The notes beneath the pieces were generated by a model, which made no database searches, was not told where the DNA came from, and saw only the letters and a program-made list of their open reading frames with translations. From a virus, in IMG/VR virus record IMGVR_UViG_3300031227_014265, positions 1 to 36,861 of that record: DNA of 36,861 nucleotides; one strand, given 5' to 3'. The position numbers and the translations under genes were made by a program. Shown here piece after piece: positions 25,462 through 31,100 of the stretch (positions are counted from its first letter, which is position 1; the number at the start of each line of letters is the position of its first letter).

Positions 25462-25797
25462 TTATCTACTTATACGCTTCGCCTCCTTTTTAATTGTTCT
25501 TTTTGTTATAGCCAATGCTAATTTATTATACTCTTTATTTTTTATATAGTCCCTAACTAAAGGTTGTTCCATAATAAATTCAAGCCAACCAACATCAATC
25601 TCCATATCATTTATTTCTTTAAGTGTTTTAATTTTTTCTATCATGTCTGCTGGGCTTTTAATTTCCCCCAAAGGGTCTATTTCCTTCTTTATTGTCCACA
25701 ACTCTTCTATTAGTTTAGAACTCTCGCTTAACAATGCGTCTTTTTGTTTCAAAACATACTCATATTCTTTAGTTGATATGATTTTTTTCTTTCTCAT
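25462..25797 (-). CDS. Unknown small helical protein
   Basis: About 111 residues from the third of three consecutive ATGs (25797), which places AAGGA at best spacing; the ATG at 25803 overlaps the stop of the small gene at 25800-25916 as ATGA. It is a charged helical protein (SSKLIEELWTIKKEIDPLGE, then MEIDVGWLEFIMEQP) with no metal site or membrane segment. Unknown. Confidence 0.65.
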   Translation of the reverse strand: MRKKKIISTKEYEYVLKQKDALLSESSKLIEELWTIKKEIDPLGEIKSPADMIEKIKTLKEINDMEIDVGWLEFIMEQPLVRDYIKNKEYNKLALAITKRTIKKEAKRISR

Positions 25798-25799
25798 CA

Positions 25800-25916
25800 T
25801 CATTCCTTTAGTGATAATAAATTTAAAACATCTTTGTAATGACCATAAGACATTTTTGTTTTTTTCTTTTTCCATTTTTTGCTCTTGTCTTTATGCCCAC
25901 TTTTAATCTGTGGCAT
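25800..25916 (-). CDS. Very short basic protein, unrecognised
   Basis: A 38-residue frame starting MPQIKSGHKDKSKKWKKKKT is very basic. Its ATG lies one base after the upstream stop (TAAGATG), and its TGA overlaps the next gene start as ATGA, the tight coupling used by its neighbours. GAAAGAAG lies within reach upstream. Such coupling on both sides supports it as a real gene. It would bind nucleic acid or acidic partners, judging from charge alone. Confidence 0.6.
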   Translation of the reverse strand: MPQIKSGHKDKSKKWKKKKTKMSYGHYKDVLNLLSLKE

Positions 25917-25917
25917 C

Positions 25918-26118
25918 TTAATCATCTTCTTTCGTTAATATTTTATAAAATTTATCTAAAAAATTATCATATTTAGATGCTACTGCATTATTTCCATCGC
26001 TATCGCCTGCCATTATTGGTCCATAAGCAATGTCATCAAACATATCAATATCATTCTCTGTAAAATCAATAGTTATTCTATATCTATCCCCAATTTCTTC
26101 TGTTTTAATATGTTTCAT
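25918..26118 (-). CDS. Small acidic protein, unrecognised
   Basis: A 66-residue acidic protein starting MKHIKTEEIGDRYRITIDFT, rich in D and N, with no cysteines or membrane segment. Acidic small proteins are common in phages as host-protein inhibitors or DNA mimics, but nothing here proves that. It overlaps the next upstream gene by 14 bases. Confidence 0.7.
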   Translation of the reverse strand: MKHIKTEEIGDRYRITIDFTENDIDMFDDIAYGPIMAGDSDGNNAVASKYDNFLDKFYKILTKEDD

Positions 26119-26272
26119 TATTTTTCTCCTTAATCATCTTATCTATTTCATCGAGATTTTTCTTTAACCACACATTATCTCGTAATCTAGTTTTAAGTAT
26201 TTTGTCGTTTTCTCTAAATATGAATAATAATAATATAATAAAAATTTCTACTATAATAATACTAACTCTCAT
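26105..26272 (-). CDS. Small single-pass membrane protein
   Basis: About 55 residues from ATG 26272. MRVSIIIVEIFIILLLFIF is a clear membrane segment at the N-terminus, followed by a charged helical tail (DNVWLKKNLDEIDKMIKEK). A TTG at 26287 would add five residues but has poor spacing to GGGAG. The N-out, C-in tail layout could suit a superinfection, lysis or membrane-anchoring role; unknown. Confidence 0.7.
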   Translation of the reverse strand: MRVSIIIVEIFIILLLFIFRENDKILKTRLRDNVWLKKNLDEIDKMIKEKNNETY

Positions 26273-26396
26273 ATTGCTCGAAATCAACTCCCATTTTTTT
26301 ATTGCGTCTTAGTTTTCTTTTCTTTTTTTCTAATTTTAATTGCTTTTTTCTTTTTTTAGTACTATAATATTCTTTATCGTTAATAGCTTTACTCAT
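26262..26396 (-). CDS. Very short basic protein, unrecognised
   Basis: A 44-residue frame starting MSKAINDKEYYSTKKRKKQL and ending at TAG. It is extremely rich in lysine and arginine through its middle, with a less basic tail. Its ATG is preceded by TTGGAAA and, further up, AAGGGG. It overlaps the start of the membrane-protein gene by 11 bases. Lysine-rich frames arise easily in A-rich DNA, so confidence is moderate. Confidence 0.55.
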   Translation of the reverse strand: MSKAINDKEYYSTKKRKKQLKLEKKKRKLRRNKKMGVDFEQYES

Positions 26397-26425
26397 TTTT
26401 CCAATACCCCTTGATATAATTAAAA

Positions 26426-26908
26426 TTATTTAAAAGATGCACATAGTAATAAATGCCCTATATTAAAACCATTTATAACGCATACTTTGTCCCTCCTAGA
26501 GCTACCTTTTATGGTTTCAAAAACAATATGAATATTATAATCAGATATATCTCGCATATTGTTATTTAAATATATTTCAGCAACTAAATCATTTCTATTT
26601 ACAATATCTAAGCTTTTTACATACCCAACATTATCCTCACTATATTTAACCAAACACTTTTTTTTCTTATTTTTTTGCATATTAAAATAAATAACAGCAC
26701 CTCTAATGGCCTTTAGAGTATAGATAGTATTTGGTGGAGTAATTGAGTAATTAATTTTATTTAAAGGTTTACGATTTAATTTATTTAAAAAATATAAAAC
26801 TTTATTTTTAACTTTTAGTCCTATAGACTTATTTGATATGCAATTGGTATTGTCGTTTTTCATATTCATAGTATTTGCTTTTAATAAAACACATACATGT
26901 TTGTGCAT
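26426..26908 (-). CDS. Unknown basic protein
   Basis: A 160-residue protein from the ATG at 26908, which overlaps the upstream TGA by one base (TGATG) and has a perfect AAAGGAGGT site embedded in the end of that gene. It is basic, beta-rich (TIYTLKAIRGAVIYF, then VFETIKGSSRRDKVCVING) and has no metal or membrane motif. The strong coupling suggests it is co-made with the zinc protein upstream. Unrecognised. Confidence 0.75.
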   Translation of the reverse strand: MHKHVCVLLKANTMNMKNDNTNCISNKSIGLKVKNKVLYFLNKLNRKPLNKINYSITPPNTIYTLKAIRGAVIYFNMQKNKKKKCLVKYSEDNVGYVKSLDIVNRNDLVAEIYLNNNMRDISDYNIHIVFETIKGSSRRDKVCVINGFNIGHLLLCASFK

Positions 26909-27267
26909 CACTTTACCTCCTTTGCATCTTTATAGCAATTATCACAAAGAGTTGTAAGCCACCCAATGATACGAATCTTTCCTTTCTTGCCACAAAGCTC
27001 ACATGTTGAAAGAGACTTTTTTGAAGCTTTATTTATCAAATTAGTTATATTTTTATTAACATGATTATAATAAACTCTAAGCTCCCCAAACTTTTCTTTT
27101 ACTTGAATTATTCTAAAATCACTTACATTATTTTTTTCTATTTCTTTTTGTATGCTTAAGAATAATTTATCTAATAAAACAAACCACCCCGGTCCACATT
27201 CAATCCCAAAGGGCATGTGTAAAAAATCATATTTTTTTTGAATTTCTAATTTTGTTATCTTTTTCAT
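26908..27267 (-). CDS. Small zinc-finger protein of a phage-associated type
   Basis: This 119-residue protein has a folded N-terminus with FGIECGPGWFVLLDKL and KEKFGELRVYY, a pairing I associate with conserved phage proteins of unknown role, then a zinc ribbon: CELCGKKGKI with CDNCY later. It probably binds nucleic acid. It ends with the AAAGGAGGT ribosome site of the next gene. The specific function is unknown. Confidence 0.8.
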   Translation of the reverse strand: MKKITKLEIQKKYDFLHMPFGIECGPGWFVLLDKLFLSIQKEIEKNNVSDFRIIQVKEKFGELRVYYNHVNKNITNLINKASKKSLSTCELCGKKGKIRIIGWLTTLCDNCYKDAKEVK

Positions 27268-27452
27268 TCTGATAAAATATCTTTGTTTTCAGTTTCATCA
27301 AATTCTATAAACCATACATTTATCATAGGATATTTTTTAATTGTTTTATTATCATTGAGCATAAAACAAAAAACATTGCTCTCCTGCCAAGATAAATTAC
27401 AATTTAATATTACTTTACTATTTGAATCTTTTAAGCTAATTTTGATTTTCAT
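27264..27452 (-). CDS. Small unrecognised protein
   Basis: A 62-residue beta-rich protein starting MKIKISLKDSNSKVILNC, with a central FCFMLNDNKTI and VWFIEFDETEN. No metal site or membrane segment. It shares four bases (ATGA) with the zinc-protein gene downstream, and its own ATG follows GAGAGG. Unknown function. Confidence 0.65.
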   Translation of the reverse strand: MKIKISLKDSNSKVILNCNLSWQESNVFCFMLNDNKTIKKYPMINVWFIEFDETENKDILSE

Positions 27453-27470
27453 CTTACATATTGCCTCTCT

Positions 27471-27992
27471 TTAATCCCATAAGTTTCTAAAATATTTCCT
27501 AAATAATTCAAATGACTTGTCTATCTTATTTTCTTCTTTTTTAGTTAATACTCTTGTTTTAATATTCATATTAAATTTTTTATTACAAGAAGCATCTGTA
27601 TCTTTATATATTTTTATAAATTTTTTATCTGACATTTTATTTTCATTGCTCCATTGAGAAGCAATATAATCATCCTCACAAAGTAAAAATAATAATTCAA
27701 AACCAATAATCATATCATCTAGTATATCGTCCCATCTTTTTTGATTATAATCATATTTTTTTGTTTTACTATCATATGTTGCTGGATAACCAGACTTAAC
27801 TTCCTTGAGCTCTTTTAAAGAGCCACATATTACTTTAGACAAATGATAATCAAGGCTCCAAAGGTCTCTATCGGAATATCCCTTTAATCCTCGTTGTATA
27901 AAATATTTTATATTATTATAAATATCTCTTGGTAAATTTTTTATTCTAATAATCTGATAACCTACTTTAATAATCATTTTTCTTGCTATCAT
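27471..27992 (-). CDS. Unknown protein with GYSDRDLWSLDYHL-type motif
   Basis: A 173-residue protein with a motif GYSDRDLWSLDYHLSKVICG (40-59), resembling a conserved but uncharacterised phage/prophage family in which W, D and H are kept. A helical region follows (RWDDILDDMIIGFELLFLLC). No cofactor motif is seen. It overlaps the CCA-adding enzyme gene by four bases. Confidence 0.8.
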   Translation of the reverse strand: MIARKMIIKVGYQIIRIKNLPRDIYNNIKYFIQRGLKGYSDRDLWSLDYHLSKVICGSLKELKEVKSGYPATYDSKTKKYDYNQKRWDDILDDMIIGFELLFLLCEDDYIASQWSNENKMSDKKFIKIYKDTDASCNKKFNMNIKTRVLTKKEENKIDKSFELFRKYFRNLWD

Positions 27993-28993
27993 TTCTGACT
28001 CCTAAGTTTTGATTGATTATCACATTCTTTTAATGGAGAATCATCTCTCAAGTGATTTAAAACTAAATCTACTACTATTTTTCTTCTATCATTACTCCAC
28101 TTTAAATAATTAGCTGTTTTTTCAACTATTGCTGCACCTAATAAATCGTGCTTAGCGTAATGGCTTCTACCATTTTTTTCAGTCACCACAAATGGCTTTG
28201 CTATGTCATGCAATAGTGATGCCCATCTTAAATTTAAATCTTTGGGAGTATTAAAAACAGTCCTACATGTATGTGTCCATAAATCATAATCATGATAATT
28301 ACTATTTTGATTATAATTATATTGTAAGGATAGCTCAGGAATCATATAATTAAATAATTCAGTAGACATTAAAAAATCTAATCCCTTATTAACCTCATCT
28401 GTTAATAATATTTTATCAAGCTCTAACATCCATCTCTCTTTGCTTATGGATAAAATTTTATAATTAAGCTCTAATGCTTTTTTCCATATATCTTCATCAA
28501 CTTCAAGTAAATTTAATTGTGCATAAAATCTAGCTGCCCTTAACATTCTCAATGGGTCTTCTCTAAATCTTGCTTTGGCACTACCTACACATCTTAATAC
28601 CTTATCTTTTAAATCTTTAGCACCATCAAATGGGTCTATATACTTAGTGCCTCTCTTAGCGATAGCATTAATGGTGAAGTCTCTTCTTGATAAATCCTCA
28701 TGGATATCATTAACAAACTCCACATTTGGTTTCCTATTATTTTTTTCATATTTCTCTGTCCTAAAAGTAGTTACCTCTATCATTTGACCGTCTAGTTTAA
28801 AACCTATAGTCCCAAACCTCTTGCCAATCAAATAAGGTCTTCTTTTAGCTTCCCTAACTTTAGCTTCAATTTCATCTGGAGATAATGGAGTTATAAAATC
28901 ATAGTCTTTAGGCTTAATGCCCAAGAGTTCATCCCTTACGCAGCCTCCTACTAAATAAACTGGATTTATTATCTCTTTTACTTTATTATACAT
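27989..28993 (-). CDS. cca: CCA-adding tRNA nucleotidyltransferase with HD domain
   Basis: This 334-residue enzyme adds or repairs the CCA end of tRNAs. The nucleotidyltransferase head has LVGGCVRDELLG (14-25), the DYDF metal aspartates (30-33), then RRDFTINA (103-110) and RMLRAARF (149-156), the signature of the bacterial poly(A)/CCA class. The C-terminal half carries an HD domain (HTCRTVF, then LLHDIAKPF) as in enterobacterial enzymes, which adds phosphohydrolase activity. Length is on the short side, so the extreme C-terminal domain may be reduced. With the phage tRNA-His and RNA ligase it suggests tRNA upkeep during infection. Confidence 0.93.
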   Translation of the reverse strand: MYNKVKEIINPVYLVGGCVRDELLGIKPKDYDFITPLSPDEIEAKVREAKRRPYLIGKRFGTIGFKLDGQMIEVTTFRTEKYEKNNRKPNVEFVNDIHEDLSRRDFTINAIAKRGTKYIDPFDGAKDLKDKVLRCVGSAKARFREDPLRMLRAARFYAQLNLLEVDEDIWKKALELNYKILSISKERWMLELDKILLTDEVNKGLDFLMSTELFNYMIPELSLQYNYNQNSNYHDYDLWTHTCRTVFNTPKDLNLRWASLLHDIAKPFVVTEKNGRSHYAKHDLLGAAIVEKTANYLKWSNDRRKIVVDLVLNHLRDDSPLKECDNQSKLRSQK

Positions 28994-29318
28994 TTCTTAT
29001 CTTTCTTAATTCCTCACGAATTAAAGTAATTATAGTTGAATTAATAAATGTTTTATATTTTTCTGGTATTCTTTTATTTTGTTTTATGTTATCTAAGTAA
29101 TGTTTTCTTATATATTTTAAAAGTGAACAATGTGTACTTCTATCTGAAATTTCTCTAACATTTTTAAGTTCAAGAATTAAAGCTTGAATTTTTTTATTTA
29201 CCATTCTTTTTAAATATACATCTTTATTTTCATTAATTATTTGGCACAGTATTTTAGAACCTTTAAAATCACCAAACGTAGATTCATGTATTTCTTTAAA
29301 AACAGTATGACTTTTCAT
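28986..29318 (-). CDS. Small basic helical protein, unrecognised
   Basis: A 110-residue basic, mostly helical protein (VNKKIQALILELKNVREIS, then KYIRKHYLDNIKQNKRI). It has no metal or membrane motif. It overlaps the CCA-adding gene by eight bases and is made ahead of it. Unknown. Confidence 0.7.
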   Translation of the reverse strand: MKSHTVFKEIHESTFGDFKGSKILCQIINENKDVYLKRMVNKKIQALILELKNVREISDRSTHCSLLKYIRKHYLDNIKQNKRIPEKYKTFINSTIITLIREELRKIRNV

Positions 29319-29319
29319 T

Positions 29320-29505
29320 TTAAATTTTCATCCACTCTTTAATTTTTTTATAATTATTTTCAGTCCATTTTTTTAAACTTGGATAAGAACAATATTTTTT
29401 AGATTGTCCCATTTGAGAAATTTGTTCTTTTTCACCCTTATTCAAGATAACCATTACAGGTTCATTTTTACTATCATAAATTTTATTCTTAATTTTAACT
29501 TTCAT
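29320..29505 (-). CDS. Small conserved-looking phage protein, unrecognised
   Basis: From ATG 29505 (GGAG at six bases) this is 61 residues, starting MKVKIKNKIYDSKNEPVMVI. It looks like a recurring phage small-protein family with a conserved N-terminal KIYDS and a following PVMVIL turn. It overlaps the upstream stop as ATGA. A frame from 29538 adds 11 residues but with no better ribosome site. Confidence 0.65.
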   Translation of the reverse strand: MKVKIKNKIYDSKNEPVMVILNKGEKEQISQMGQSKKYCSYPSLKKWTENNYKKIKEWMKI

Positions 29506-29717
29506 ACTATTCTCCAAGACCTTACTCTTTCTGGCCATGTACCAAATACTTTTTTGGCATATGTTTCTGCTTCGGTTTCTGAATCAAAATATACCGGATA
29601 AGTTAAAGAGCTTACCCCCAAAGAACTCTCTGATACCTTTGAAACTGTATTCCAACATAGAAAGTTCTTTACTCGTAGTTTGTATCTTTTTCCGTCTGTT
29701 ACTATTTTATATTTCAT
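29502..29717 (-). CDS. Small unrecognised protein
   Basis: A 71-residue protein, MKYKIVTDGKRYKLRVKNFL, ending in a helix with EAETYAKKVFGTW. The beta-rich start and the YFDSETEAETYAK region resemble small single-domain phage proteins, without a match I can name. It is coupled downstream (ATGA). Its own start is preceded by a short gene remnant (see 29714-29758). Confidence 0.65.
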   Translation of the reverse strand: MKYKIVTDGKRYKLRVKNFLCWNTVSKVSESSLGVSSLTYPVYFDSETEAETYAKKVFGTWPERVRSWRIV

Positions 29718-29758
29718 TTACTTTCCCCTGACTCACCTTTATTCTTTTCTTTTTTCAT
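29714..29758 (-). pseudogene. 14-codon remnant matching the tail of the 29915 gene
   Basis: The frame MKKEKNKGESGESK ends by overlapping the 29717 ATG (TAAATGA). Its KKEKNKG repeats the last residues of the protein at 29915-30109, and its DNA is one copy of the direct repeat 29735-29758/29921-29946. It looks like the displaced 3' end of that gene after the insertion between the repeats. It is unlikely to be made as a product. Confidence 0.55.
29735..29758. repeat. Direct repeat copy 1 flanking the stem-loop/promoter cassette
   Basis: ACCTTTATTCTTTTC plus a T-run and CAT, matching 29921-29946 apart from two fewer Ts in the homopolymer. The two copies flank a 162-base non-coding segment that holds a long hairpin and a candidate promoter. 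Confidence 0.7.
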
Positions 29759-29812
29759 CTAAAATTCAACAAAAATCGTTTGGAGTAAGATTCAGGACCG
29801 TCTTCTTGCTAT

Positions 29813-29839
29813 ATATTATCATAACTACTTTATTATCAA
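29813..29839 (-). promoter_or_regulatory. Candidate extended -10 promoter inside the inserted cassette
   Basis: TTGATA (29834-29839) lies 15 bases from TAATAT (29813-29818), preceded by TGA as an extended -10. The spacer is short, so this is a weak call, but it lies in the only sizeable non-coding gap of the local operon and points at the 29717 gene. Confidence 0.35.
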
Positions 29840-29866
29840 TGCTTTATGTTTATTATGCACTACCTG

Positions 29867-29902
29867 TTTTGTCACAGAAAGTATAGCCTTTGTGTGACAA
29901 AA
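29867..29902 (-). other. Long stem-loop (dyad) downstream of the 29915 gene
   Basis: TTTTGTCACA and TGTGACAAAA pair perfectly over ten bases; after one mismatch AAAG and CTTT add four more pairs, leaving a six-base loop. No U-run follows in either direction, so it is not a standard terminator. Its place just upstream of a candidate promoter in an inserted cassette is like the promoter-early stem-loop (PeSL) modules described in T4-type phages. Confidence 0.7.
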
Positions 29903-29914
29903 TATCAAGGAATT

Positions 29915-30109
29915 TTATTTACCTTTATTCTTTTCTTTTTTTTCATATGTTGCCATTAATTTTTTCAGCAACTCTTTATCTTCTTTATAATATGAGTCTC
30001 CAGGTCCAAAACAATTGCCTAATAGTTGCATTAACCTTAAGTCAGGATTGTTTTCCCATATTGTCTTTAGTTTTTTTAACATAATTGCTATTCTTTTTGG
30101 ATTTCTCAT
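29915..30109 (-). CDS. Small unrecognised protein, 3' end altered by insertion
   Basis: A 64-residue protein starting MRNPKRIAIMLKKLKTIW, with a conserved-looking NPDLRLMQLLGN helix and an EDKELLKKL helix. It resembles a small family common in phages and bacteria whose role I do not know. Its tail KKEKNKGK is encoded by repeat copy 2 and ends at a new stop; before the insertion it seems to have continued into ESGESK. Ribosome site AAGGAAT precedes the ATG. Confidence 0.75.
   Translation of the reverse strand: MRNPKRIAIMLKKLKTIWENNPDLRLMQLLGNCFGPGDSYYKEDKELLKKLMATYEKKEKNKGK
29921..29946. repeat. Direct repeat copy 2 flanking the stem-loop/promoter cassette
   Basis: Matches 29735-29758 with two more Ts in the homopolymer. 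Codes for the KKEKNKG end of the 29915 gene. Confidence 0.7.
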
Positions 30110-30112
30110 AAT

Positions 30113-30298
30113 TTATTCCTTATTATCTGGCTTAATTGTTAGCGTTTCAATTTCATTCTCGAGTTTTTCAATTCTATCTATTAGCTGATTGAAAAGATTT
30201 ACAAATGTTTGAAATGGTTCGAGCTTATAGCAATCAGGATCTAGCCGAGGTGGACTTGGTGGATTGCCGTAATTATAAGAATTATATTGCTGACGCAT
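30113..30298 (-). CDS. Small proline-rich/coiled-coil protein
   Basis: A 61-residue protein: a proline- and tyrosine-rich start (YNYGNPPSPPRLDPDCY) and a C-terminal coiled coil (LFNQLIDRIEKLENEIETL). It could be a virion-associated or adaptor protein. It follows an AAAGGAT site. Unrecognised. Confidence 0.65.
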   Translation of the reverse strand: MRQQYNSYNYGNPPSPPRLDPDCYKLEPFQTFVNLFNQLIDRIEKLENEIETLTIKPDNKE

Positions 30299-30320
30299 TA
30301 GTTTTTATCCTTTCAATTTA

Positions 30321-31100
30321 TTATTTTATTACTTTTGCTAGTTGACATCCTATTTCAGTAATTACATTTGTGGTAATTGCATTACCTAAAGTTTTATAGC
30401 GTTGTGTATCTGATATAACAACATATTTACCATCTATTGTTAAGCCCTCTATGGTCCAATTGTCAGGAAAACCCTGTAATCTCTCACATTCAACAGGCGT
30501 AAGTCTACGGATACGTACTCCACTTTGTAATAAATCTATATCACTATTATCATCCTTTTTATCGTAAATTGCTACTCCATGAATATCTTGACTAGTTAGA
30601 GTAAGACTAGGCTCTCCATTAGTTTTAAATCTTCTTCCGTTTTGTCTCTTTTCAGCTCTATCTGGAGTTAATACTGGGACTACATATAAACCAGTTTTGG
30701 CTCCTTTGCCTCCAGCTAAACCTTGCAATGTACATGCAACCCCATCACTACTATATATTCTATTGCCTTGACTATTTTTGCCATCTACTGCAACCTTTTT
30801 CAAACTATTTTTCTCGAACATAGGTTTCAGTTGACCATCGTTCTCCATATCTACTATCGAGGGTTGAAACCCACGACCTTCCTTTTTGTTTTTCTGTACC
30901 CTTTTGAACATTTTTTCTATTCTGTCCGTCTGAAGGAAGTACTTCTTGTCTACATCCTTTTCCAAAATGTCGCTTAGCGAGCATGTACGCCCAATATCTT
31001 TTGGAAAGTTGAAAGCAATCATTTTTATTTTCGGGTTGCATAATAGCCTCTCTTTTAGCTTATCTATTGTTTTGGTAGGTTTTTTATATAATTTTTGCAT
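30321..31100 (-). CDS. C5 cytosine methyltransferase, C-terminal half (second subunit)
   Basis: This 259-residue protein carries the target-recognition region and the last motifs of a C5 DNA methyltransferase: a variable segment with NRIYSSDGVACTLQGLAGG (113-131) and a NGRR-x-x-x-NGEP stretch, motif IX RRLTPVECERLQGFPDNW (198-215), and motif X QRYKTLGNAITTNVI (233-247). It lacks motifs I-VIII, which are in the gene before it. Its ATG overlaps that gene's stop by one base (TAATG), so the two are coupled. Two-polypeptide enzymes of this kind (M.AquI, M.EcoHK31I) are known to work as a complex. The recognition site is unknown. Confidence 0.88.
   Translation of the reverse strand: MQKLYKKPTKTIDKLKERLLCNPKIKMIAFNFPKDIGRTCSLSDILEKDVDKKYFLQTDRIEKMFKRVQKNKKEGRGFQPSIVDMENDGQLKPMFEKNSLKKVAVDGKNSQGNRIYSSDGVACTLQGLAGGKGAKTGLYVVPVLTPDRAEKRQNGRRFKTNGEPSLTLTSQDIHGVAIYDKKDDNSDIDLLQSGVRIRRLTPVECERLQGFPDNWTIEGLTIDGKYVVISDTQRYKTLGNAITTNVITEIGCQLAKVIK

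Noticed and set aside
29867-29902. Intrinsic terminator after the 29915 gene
   Set aside because: Neither side of the long stem has a U-run.
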